A DNA stretch of 64,000 bases from the NCBI GenBank assembly GCA_964516435.1, contig CAZEZP010000091.1, positions 1 to 64,000 of the forward strand, read 5' to 3'. Made by a program: the position numbers and the translations under genes. Positions within the stretch are counted from its first letter, which is position 1. Each line of letters opens with the position of its first letter. Shown here one piece after another: positions 56,799 to 64,000 of this stretch. The notes under the pieces are model-generated. The model was given only the letters and a program-made list of their open reading frames with translations, was not told the origin of the DNA and made no database searches. This DNA is from HGW-17 sp964516435 (lineage in GTDB: Bacteria > Myxococcota_A > Polyangia > HGW-17).

Positions 56799-58805
56799 CT
56801 AGAATTCTCCCACCGGCTGGATGCCGGCGTGCCCCTCGAGTTCCGGATAACTGAGCACCCGGACGGCCGGAACCGCCGGTTCCAGAATCCTGCGCAGAAA
56901 GCGCCGCACATCCACGGACGACACCAGCACCAGGCGGCCCGAAAGCGGGCCGGCCAACTCGCGCGCGCGCCGGTGCCATTCATCCACCGTTTCGGGATGG
57001 AGGCTCAGCCACGTGCCGGTCTCATTGCGCTTCACGGCCAGGCGCACGTCGTCCTCCACGGCGGGAGAGACCAGAAACACCGGCAAAACACCCTCGGCGC
57101 CCCATGCCGCCAGCATCTCGCGGCGGATGTCCAGGCGCACGTTCTCGGCCAGCACGGCCGGATCCGCCTCCTGCGGGGCATGCCGGAACAGGCTCCGCAG
57201 AATCCGTCCCAGCGGGCGGATGGTCACCTGCTCCTCCAGCAGGCGCTGGAGCACCTCGGCCAGCAGGGACAGGGATACGGGATGCGGCATGCACTCCTCC
57301 ACCAGAGCCGGCTGCGTGCGCCGCAAGGCGTGCACCAGCACCTGCGCCGCATCCAGGGTCATCAGTTCGTGGGCATGGCGATGCATAACGCGCTCCAGGT
57401 GGTGCAGGGGCATTTCCCAGTCCTGCAGGCCATTTTCACCGGCGCCAACCGAATCCGTCCACACCCAGTCACCCGGCAGGCTCCATGCAGCCAAAGCGCC
57501 TTCCCCTTCACCGGGCGCCCCTTCCCGCAAAATCATGCCCCGGCGCACCCGTCCCTCTCCCACGGGCATTTCCCAGATCCGCCACTGGTAGCCGTCCGGA
57601 GGCAGCCCCTCCTGCACGACGAGCGCGGGTTCGGGCAGCAGCAGGCCGGTGTTCCACCAGACCTTCATGCGCAATCGCCCCATGCCTTCGGAAAAAGCCC
57701 GTCCGGGCGCTCCCTCCTGGAGAAAACCCAAGCCGGATCCCACGGCCAGCACCAGCGGACGCTCGCTCCACCCGGCCAGAGAACGCGCTGCGTCAGCCGG
57801 GCTTTCGCCCCCGCCAGGCGGAAAACGCGAAACAGCCGCGGCCGCACCGAGACGCCGGCGCAAAAAGATTCCCCAGGCCAGAAACGTGCCCCCCAGCAGA
57901 AAGAACGGCAGAAAGGGAAGTCCCGGAAGCAGGGCGAAAACCAGCAGCAGCAGGCCGGACAACGACAACACCCGCGGATTTTTGAGGATCTGTCCTCCCA
58001 TTTCCTGGGCCAGACCCCGGCCTTCCTCGGAAGACACGCGCGTGATGACGAAGCCCGCGGACACGCTGACCAGCAGGGCCGGAATCTGGGAGACCAAGCC
58101 ATCCCCGATGGTGAGTACCGAATAGGTCTCCACCGCGCTGGATGCGGACATCCCCATCTGAAAGGTACCCACCGCGAGCCCGCCCACGAGATTGATGAAC
58201 GTGATCGCCAGACCCGCCACGGCATCGCCCTTGACGAATTTCATGGCGCCGTCCATGGCCCCGTACAACTGGCTCTCCCGCGTGAGCGCCTGCCGCTGCA
58301 GCCGGGCTGTCTCGTGGGTGATGTGCCCGGCGCGCAACTCCGCGTCGATGGACATCTGCCGGCCGGGCATGGCGTCCAGGGTGAACCGCGCAGCGACTTC
58401 GGCCACCCGCTCCGATCCCTTGGCGATGACCACGAACTGCACCACCGTGATGACCAGAAACACCACGCCCCCCACGAGAAGGTTCCCGCCGGCCACGAAG
58501 CGCCCGAAAGCGTCGATGACGGCGCCGGCGTCGGCCTGCAGCAGGATCAGCCGGGTGGTGGCGATGTTGAGTCCCAGGCGGAACAGAGTGGCTAGAAGCA
58601 AAAAAGTTGGAAACGTCGCGAACTGCAGCGGTTCGGAGATGTGCAGCGCCATGAGCAGGAGGGTGACCGAAAGCGCGATGCTGGCCGACAGGCACAAATC
58701 CATGACCCACGTGGGCACCGGAAACACCATGAGGACCAGCACGCACAGGACGATTCCCACGAGAATCAACTGCGAGCGGTCCTGCTTCGGCCACGGAATC
58801 GGCAT
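56799..58805 (-). CDS. sctV: Type III secretion export gate SctV (FlhA/InvA/LcrD family)
   Basis: 668 residues with seven to eight N-terminal transmembrane segments and a cytoplasmic C-terminal domain. Hallmark sequence: ARFTLDAMPGRQMSIDAELRAG followed by RESQLYGAMDGAMKFVKGDAVAG, which is closer to injectisome SctV than to flagellar FlhA. The nonameric ring feeds substrates into the export channel in the inner membrane. Intact length and full motifs argue for function. No other sct or fli gene is in the window, so the rest of the apparatus lies elsewhere or is absent. The start has a weak ribosome site; it lies 3 bp after a lipoprotein gene. Confidence 0.95.
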   Translation of the reverse strand: MPIPWPKQDRSQLILVGIVLCVLVLMVFPVPTWVMDLCLSASIALSVTLLLMALHISEPLQFATFPTFLLLATLFRLGLNIATTRLILLQADAGAVIDAFGRFVAGGNLLVGGVVFLVITVVQFVVIAKGSERVAEVAARFTLDAMPGRQMSIDAELRAGHITHETARLQRQALTRESQLYGAMDGAMKFVKGDAVAGLAITFINLVGGLAVGTFQMGMSASSAVETYSVLTIGDGLVSQIPALLVSVSAGFVITRVSSEEGRGLAQEMGGQILKNPRVLSLSGLLLLVFALLPGLPFLPFFLLGGTFLAWGIFLRRRLGAAAAVSRFPPGGGESPADAARSLAGWSERPLVLAVGSGLGFLQEGAPGRAFSEGMGRLRMKVWWNTGLLLPEPALVVQEGLPPDGYQWRIWEMPVGEGRVRRGMILREGAPGEGEGALAAWSLPGDWVWTDSVGAGENGLQDWEMPLHHLERVMHRHAHELMTLDAAQVLVHALRRTQPALVEECMPHPVSLSLLAEVLQRLLEEQVTIRPLGRILRSLFRHAPQEADPAVLAENVRLDIRREMLAAWGAEGVLPVFLVSPAVEDDVRLAVKRNETGTWLSLHPETVDEWHRRARELAGPLSGRLVLVSSVDVRRFLRRILEPAVPAVRVLSYPELEGHAGIQPVGEF

Positions 58806-58808
58806 GAC

Positions 58809-59306
58809 TCAATCGTTCCGCTTCTTCAGGGGGAAGTACGCATACAGTTCCGGGCTCACGATGCGCATTTCCATGCGCTGTCCGCGGAAGACCGACAGAA
58901 ACACCAGGAGGGTGCGGCCGGGAAAGGATGCCCAGGCCACGTGGGTGAACAGCGGATCCCCCTCGATGGTCATGTCGGCCAGCGCATCGTTGAGAATTTC
59001 CGGAACGATGGACAACTGGGCGCTCTCCCCCGCAGGGCTCCACACGGCTCCCTCCCCGGGCACCTGCGAAGAGCAGCGTTCGGCGTCCGGGCGGGTCTGC
59101 AGGGTCAGGGTGGCATCCAGGCGCGTGTTTCCCAACTCCCGGACATCCAGCACGGCCTGGGCGCAGATGTCGATCCCGCGGCGGATCAGGCGGCTCTGCT
59201 CCACAGAGCCCTGCCAGGCTCCCCGGTATTCCGCCAGGTCCTGGCAAGCCGGCAGGAAACAGCAGAAGGCGAGAATCACGACGAACAGGAACCGCGGTAG
59301 GCGCAT
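58809..59306 (-). CDS. Small lipoprotein upstream of sctV
   Basis: 165 residues. Lipobox FLPAC (Cys21), then a soluble domain with two further cysteines (DICAQAV, ERCSSQ) and beta-strand character (ATLTLQTRP, RMEMRIVSPELY). Its stop lies 3 bp before sctV, so it is co-transcribed and probably coupled. It does not match SctJ. An accessory lipoprotein of the secretion system is a reasonable but unproven idea. Confidence 0.72.
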   Translation of the reverse strand: MRLPRFLFVVILAFCCFLPACQDLAEYRGAWQGSVEQSRLIRRGIDICAQAVLDVRELGNTRLDATLTLQTRPDAERCSSQVPGEGAVWSPAGESAQLSIVPEILNDALADMTIEGDPLFTHVAWASFPGRTLLVFLSVFRGQRMEMRIVSPELYAYFPLKKRND

Positions 59307-59468
59307 GCGGGGAGAATGTTCGCTTTTTCCTTGGTTGTCAATGGCCGTGCATGCCGGCAGCGGCGGGCGCTTTGTCGAACCGGAAGCCCGGCCAACCCCG
59401 GTGGACTAGCCCATATCCCGCTTCAGGAAACCGTTCGCAAACCACGGTGAAAAATGGCCGGGAGGAAT

Positions 59469-61385
59469 CTACATCCCGTATTTGGCGAGCTTCTTGTGCA
59501 GTCCTTCGCGCGTGATGCCCAGGCGGGCGGCCGCGCGCGTCTTGTTCTGGTCGCATTCCTCCAGCACGCGCACGAGAATCTGCCGCTCCACCTCTTCCAT
59601 CATGTCCTTGAGGGTTCCTTCCATCGCCAGCGCCTTTTCGGCGATCATGGAAGTCTCCTGGCGCAGTTGCGGCCGCAGGTCGGAAGGACGGATCACGCCT
59701 CCGTCATCGGCGAGGATCACCAGCCGCTGCACCTCGTTCTCCAGTTCCCGCACATTGCCTTTCCACGGAACTTCCTGCATCTCCTTGAGGGTCTGCGGAT
59801 CCACCGTCACGCTCTTCTGCATGGCCGAGGCGTATTTCTGCACGAAATGCTCCACCAGCAGGGGAATGTCTTCCTTGCGCTCCCGCAGGGGCGGCAGATG
59901 GATCGGAAACACGTGCAGGCGGTAGAAGAGATCTTCGCGGAAGCGGCCGGCGGCGACCTCCTCCTCCAGGTTCTTGTGGGAAGCCGAGATGATGCGCACA
60001 TCCACGTACTTCACCTGGGTCGAACCCAGCGGGCGGATTTCCCCCTCCTGCAGCACGCGCAGCAACTTGACCTGCAGCGACAGCGGCATGTCCGCAATCT
60101 CGTCGAGGAACAGGGTGCCGCCGTCGGCGATCTCGAAAAGCCCCTTCTTGTCGCGTTCGGCCCCCGTGAAGGCGCCCTTGACGTGCCCGAAGAGCTCGCT
60201 TTCCAGGAGGGTCTCCGGCAGTGCCGCGCAGTTCTGCGCCACGAACATCTTCTCCCGCCGCCGGCTCTGGTAGTGGATGGCCGACGCGATCAACTCCTTG
60301 CCGGTGCCCGTCTCGCCATGGATGGAAATGGCCACGCGCGTGTCGATGACCTTCTCGAGTTGCTCGAAGATGCGGCGCATGGCCGCCGAATTGCCCACGA
60401 TGTCCGAGAAGCAGCGCACCGACGTACGCTGGCGGTAATAATTGTTCTCGGATTGCACCCGTTCCTTCTTTTCCTCGAGCATCCGGTACATGCGGGCATT
60501 CTCGATGGCCAGCACGGACTGGTAGGACAAGAGGGTGAGGTACTCGAGATCCTTTTCCTGGAACATGCCGCGCTGCGTGCGGTTGTCGCACTGCAGCACC
60601 CCGACGATCTGGTTGCCGTTCCACATGGGCACCGCCATGATGGAGCGGATGCTCGCCGCCACGATGGAGGCGCTCTGGGCCATCTCGCCGGGCGCATCGG
60701 CCACCAGGACGGCCGCCTTGCGCTTGAGCACCATCTCCACGAGCGAGCGGGAGCCGCCGGACGTGTCCACCGCGCCTTCCCGGCTGCGCGCAAACGCCAT
60801 CCTAAACCGCAGGGAGACGGGATCCCGCAGGTAGATGCTCACGTTGGAGGCGCGCTCCAGCAGTTCGAACACCGCCTCGCACACGGAATCCAGAACCGTC
60901 TGCAGTTCCAGTCCGCCGCGGCCGATGGTCTGGACCAGCCGGTACATGATGGCTGCCAGTTCCCGGTCCGCGCCCGCCTGGCTGCGCAGGGTGTCGATTT
61001 CTTCCAGCGTGCGCGCGGCCATCACCGTGGTGTTGGCCGGCATCTCCACTTCCACCGAATCGATCGCCCGCACCAGCAGCACCACGGGCGAATACGGCGA
61101 CCCGAGACGCAGTTGGTCCCCCACCTTGAGGGGGATCTCCCAGCGCTCCGAGCCGTCCAGCGGAATGCTCTGGCCCCGGCGGACCAGCACGGACCCCGAC
61201 GTCGAGCGCAGATCCCGCAGGATGTACTGGTTGTCCTCCCAGAAGATCTGCGCGTGCTCTCCGCTGATGTGGTAGTCCGGCAGCACCACGAGGTTGTCCT
61301 CGTGCCGCCCGATGGTGATGACGGAATCCTCGAGCCTGTGAATGCGTCCCCGGGTTTCTCCTTCCAGAACCTCCAGTTCGATCAT
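59469..61385 (-). CDS. Sigma-54-dependent activator with FHA, GAF, AAA+ and Fis-type DNA-binding domains
   Basis: 638 residues. FHA domain (about 10-105; GRHEDN and SGEHAQI), which binds phosphothreonine and so could receive signals from the neighbouring Ser/Thr kinases. GAF domain (about 150-295). AAA+ activator domain with GETGTGKE (357-364) and the sigma-54-contacting GAFTGA loop (404-409), then FLDEIADMP. Fis-type HTH near the C-terminus (TRAAARLGITREGLHKKLAKYG). This layout is common in Myxococcota. ATG 61385 chosen because GGGAG lies 6 nt upstream. It is upstream of the sctV cluster and may control it. Confidence 0.95.
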   Translation of the reverse strand: MIELEVLEGETRGRIHRLEDSVITIGRHEDNLVVLPDYHISGEHAQIFWEDNQYILRDLRSTSGSVLVRRGQSIPLDGSERWEIPLKVGDQLRLGSPYSPVVLLVRAIDSVEVEMPANTTVMAARTLEEIDTLRSQAGADRELAAIMYRLVQTIGRGGLELQTVLDSVCEAVFELLERASNVSIYLRDPVSLRFRMAFARSREGAVDTSGGSRSLVEMVLKRKAAVLVADAPGEMAQSASIVAASIRSIMAVPMWNGNQIVGVLQCDNRTQRGMFQEKDLEYLTLLSYQSVLAIENARMYRMLEEKKERVQSENNYYRQRTSVRCFSDIVGNSAAMRRIFEQLEKVIDTRVAISIHGETGTGKELIASAIHYQSRRREKMFVAQNCAALPETLLESELFGHVKGAFTGAERDKKGLFEIADGGTLFLDEIADMPLSLQVKLLRVLQEGEIRPLGSTQVKYVDVRIISASHKNLEEEVAAGRFREDLFYRLHVFPIHLPPLRERKEDIPLLVEHFVQKYASAMQKSVTVDPQTLKEMQEVPWKGNVRELENEVQRLVILADDGGVIRPSDLRPQLRQETSMIAEKALAMEGTLKDMMEEVERQILVRVLEECDQNKTRAAARLGITREGLHKKLAKYGM

Positions 61386-61437
61386 GTCCACTCCCGGAAA
61401 CCGCGGACGACGCGAGGCATCGTGCCAGGAAAGGGGA

Positions 61438-64000
61438 TTATTTCTTGTTCATCAAGCGGCCCAGCAGGCACTGGGCGTCCTGGTTCATCCAGAAGTAGCC
61501 GCCGCGCTTCATGCTGGCGGTCTCGGAGTCGATGACCTTCTGGATGATGGCGGATACGACCGGGTAGTCTTCCGAGCGTCCCCAGCGGTCCAGCGCCATC
61601 ATGATGGCCTCGCGCACGTTCAGTTCGGATTTTTCGTACGCTTCGGCCAGCACCTTCACCAGTTCCTTGCGATCCGCCTCGTTGAGTTCCTTGTCCCAGG
61701 CGTTGATGAGCAGGAGGGCCTTGCGGCGCACCTTCCACGGGGTGATGATTTCCATGGAAACCAATATTTTATTATTTTTTTCATCGTAGGACGGCAGACG
61801 CTTCTTCGTCACCTTGCCGGCCTTCTCGTCCACCACGTCCTCGAACACGGCGCAGGGCGGCACCTTGCCGTCGATGGTTTCCGGGCACGCCTTGGAGATG
61901 ACCACGCGGGACACGATGGTGCGCAGGTTGGAGATGTTCTGCAGGTCATCCGTGTGGTTCTCGCACTCCTTGGTCAACTCGGGGATGTACTTCTTGGGCT
62001 CGTTCTCCTTGTAGATGCACAGGAAGTTGCGCAGTTCCAGGATGGGCTTCTTGAGGGCGTTCAATTCTTCCTCGATGATCTCCTTGGCCCGCGCGCGGCG
62101 ATCCTGCTCCATCTTGTCGTCCCAGGGACGCTGGACCGTCAGTTCCATGTTCTGCTTCTGCAGGGCCGTGGCCTTGTCGCGATCCAGGCTTTCCAGCGGA
62201 TGCACGCCCGGATCCGCCATGATGTCCTCGGGCTTGATGTTCAGCAGCCGGTCGAAATCGGCCACGGAAGCATAGTCGAAGGCGCTCTCGAGCATCTCCA
62301 GGCGGATGCGCTCATAGCCGGAGAGCACCAGGCGCTTCTCGGCCTCCTTCGCGGACAGGCCCGCCTTCTTCATGTCCTTGGCGGCCTGGCTCTCCATGAC
62401 GTTCCACTTGTATTCGCGGGTCGTGTCGTACCCGTCACAGATGGGCTCCTTCTTGGGATCGTTCTTGTCCTTGCTGTTCTCGAATTCCTTGATCTTGGCC
62501 TGGCAGGCTTCGACGTGCTTCTTGTATTCCGCGAAGAATTCCTTGGGCTCGGGCGCCTTGGGCTTCTTGGTCTGCGCGTCCACCGGCCAGTAGCCGAAAT
62601 AGTTCTGCAGCGTGGAAATCCACAGGTAGCGGGAACGCAGCCAGCGATCCTTGTTGTAGGACCACTGCTGGAAGATCTTCATGACTTCGTCGAACTGGGA
62701 ATCGAACAGTTTCTCGCATTCCTTGGCTTCCGCCTGGTTCTCGATCTTGGCGCACAGCGCGCGGTTGCGGCCCTGCTGCACCAACTGGATGGTCTGCTGG
62801 CGGAACTGTTCCCACAGCAGTTCCGTGGCGATGTACCAGGGCTCCATAATGTTCTTTTTGCCTTCGCCTTCCCGGAAGGAGGCCACGTCCATGAGCTTCT
62901 CGAAGGAGCCCTTGTCATAGGGCATCATGGCCAGGGCCTTGGCGGCGAACGTGGTGGAGCGCGGATCCTGCAGCCAGCGCAGGCGGACTTCCATCTCGGC
63001 GCGAGTGCGGGCATTGAGCTCGTTCTTCTCGGCGGACATCAGCCAGCCGGCGCCGTACATGGCTTCCTTGGAGGAGTCCACGAGCCAGTTGTAGTCGCGC
63101 AACTTGTTCCACTGGGACTTGGTGCCGGAAATCTCGTTGGTGAACTCGGGCACGCACTCGGTCTTGATGAAGGCTTCCTGCATGCCCTCCTTGCGGCAGC
63201 GCACCACGGCGGCCTTGGCCGACTGCTCGGCGGTGAAATCCCAGAAAGCCGTCATGGCCACGGAGGAATACGTGCCCAGGAAGATCTGCTGGATTTCCTG
63301 GGCAGCGCCCATGCCGCGCAGGGCTTCGAGCGCCGTGCGTTCCACGACGGCGGAGTCCTTGGTGTCCCACTTGCCCTTTTCGTTCAGGTCGAACACCTCG
63401 CAGGCGCCCTGCCCCCACTGGTCGGTGCGCTTCTTGTGCTCGGCCCGCTTCTGCGTCAGATATTCCTCGAACTTGGCGGCATCGAATTTCTCGCCGCGGA
63501 ACTTCAACTCGGCCTCATACAGGCGGCGGGTCACGAAGCGGAAGTAGTCGGAATTGCGATACTTCTCGTAGTTGCCCATGCACTCCTTCAACTTGGAACG
63601 GGCCGCGCTCTGGTTGGGATCGGAACCGTAGAGGACGTACTGGTCGCCGTTCATGGAGGCGTACCAGCGATCCTTCTTCTCGTCATAGGACAGCGGGTAG
63701 CGGGCGGGATCGCCTTCCGCCAGGAGCGCCAGGATGCCCACCGGGTCGATGGGCTGGCCGCGCATTTCGGGCTTGTACAGTTTGGAAAGAGCCACCTTGC
63801 ATTCGCGGAAACTCTTGCCCAGGCGGCCCAGGCCGATCTCCACGCTGTAGAGGCAACCCACCAGGGTGTTGTTGACGCGCTGGTTGGCCACGCCCAGCAT
63901 GCCCAACTGGACGGCCGCCTTCTTGTTCACCAGGAAGTTCTGCTTGCAGTGGCGCCCCTGGCAGAACAGGCTCTCGTCGGCCGTGTCGTGCTTGCCGCGG
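61438..64000 (-). CDS. Large HEAT-like repeat protein, 5' end outside the window
   Basis: The frame is open at the window edge; at least 853 codons are present and the true start lies beyond. The visible part is helical, rich in Lys/Glu with scattered cysteines. The C-terminal part shows HEAT-type helix pairs (VRRKALLLINAWDKEL; VREAIMMALDRWG). Cys-containing segments (CAKIENQAEAKECEKLF, KACPETIDGKVPPC) suggest an exported protein, but the signal sequence is not visible. An internal GTG at 63930 is not the start, since sense coding continues upstream of it. Function unknown. Confidence 0.8.
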   Translation of the reverse strand, partial: RGKHDTADESLFCQGRHCKQNFLVNKKAAVQLGMLGVANQRVNNTLVGCLYSVEIGLGRLGKSFRECKVALSKLYKPEMRGQPIDPVGILALLAEGDPARYPLSYDEKKDRWYASMNGDQYVLYGSDPNQSAARSKLKECMGNYEKYRNSDYFRFVTRRLYEAELKFRGEKFDAAKFEEYLTQKRAEHKKRTDQWGQGACEVFDLNEKGKWDTKDSAVVERTALEALRGMGAAQEIQQIFLGTYSSVAMTAFWDFTAEQSAKAAVVRCRKEGMQEAFIKTECVPEFTNEISGTKSQWNKLRDYNWLVDSSKEAMYGAGWLMSAEKNELNARTRAEMEVRLRWLQDPRSTTFAAKALAMMPYDKGSFEKLMDVASFREGEGKKNIMEPWYIATELLWEQFRQQTIQLVQQGRNRALCAKIENQAEAKECEKLFDSQFDEVMKIFQQWSYNKDRWLRSRYLWISTLQNYFGYWPVDAQTKKPKAPEPKEFFAEYKKHVEACQAKIKEFENSKDKNDPKKEPICDGYDTTREYKWNVMESQAAKDMKKAGLSAKEAEKRLVLSGYERIRLEMLESAFDYASVADFDRLLNIKPEDIMADPGVHPLESLDRDKATALQKQNMELTVQRPWDDKMEQDRRARAKEIIEEELNALKKPILELRNFLCIYKENEPKKYIPELTKECENHTDDLQNISNLRTIVSRVVISKACPETIDGKVPPCAVFEDVVDEKAGKVTKKRLPSYDEKNNKILVSMEIITPWKVRRKALLLINAWDKELNEADRKELVKVLAEAYEKSELNVREAIMMALDRWGRSEDYPVVSAIIQKVIDSETASMKRGGYFWMNQDAQCLLGRLMNKK

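Overview
The window comes from a GC-rich Gram-negative bacterium of the Myxococcota / former Deltaproteobacteria type. This is inferred from gene content: many lipoproteins with lipobox cysteines, thrombospondin-type-3 and MopE-like Cys/Asp repeats, poly-Asn linkers, three Hanks-type Ser/Thr kinases with C-terminal membrane anchors, a PATAN/DUF4388-like protein, an FHA-GAF-sigma-54 activator, a non-flagellar type III export gate (SctV) and a MYXO-CTERM-like tail. A rubrerythrin/rubredoxin cluster and a B12-dependent lysine 5,6-aminomutase point to an anaerobe or microaerophile. No tRNA, rRNA, insertion sequence, phage gene or CRISPR array was seen.

Layout. 0-6.5 kb (minus): small secreted proteins, two paralogous lipoproteins, and two large Cys/Asp-repeat lipoproteins; one is cut by an in-frame TAG inside its vWA domain and the other has its signal peptide out of frame at a 7-T run. 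6.6-15.2 kb (minus): clpX, a Tyr-rich lipoprotein, a phosphoesterase, an unusual DnaK with a divided lid, its J-domain/TPR neighbour, glycerate kinase and a TerB-like protein. 15.4-22.1 kb: membrane metallopeptidase, Ser/Thr kinase, L,D-transpeptidase and PATAN protein. 22.3-33 kb: one giant gene of about 3,500 codons made of TPR-like repeats and ending in a decayed peptidase-like domain, followed by a tiny lipoprotein. 33.1-37.5 kb: kamD-kamE-rny-membrane protein with overlapping ends. 37.6-41.4 kb: hyperacidic protein, uvrA and a YraN-family protein. 41.5-44.5 kb: ZIP transporter divergent from a four-gene diiron/rubredoxin operon with a strong promoter, followed by a candidate small RNA with its own promoter and terminator. 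44.5-55.4 kb (minus): flippase-like membrane protein, PHP phosphatase, metalloprotease, two kinases, an outer-membrane beta-barrel and an M3 peptidase. 55.4-64 kb (minus): zinc-ribbon membrane protein, orphan sctV, lipoprotein, sigma-54 activator and a HEAT-like protein that runs off the window.

Functional themes are envelope biogenesis and signalling (lipoproteins, kinases, L,D-transpeptidase, peptidases), protein quality control (ClpX, DnaK/J) and oxidative-stress defence. The most unusual items are the candidate small RNA whose CU-rich segment can pair with the ribosome-binding sites of the rubrerythrin operon, the giant repeat protein, the divided-lid DnaK with a large inverted repeat in its leader, and the two broken or phase-shifted lipoprotein genes. 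All functional calls rest on reading the sequence alone; no database search was possible.
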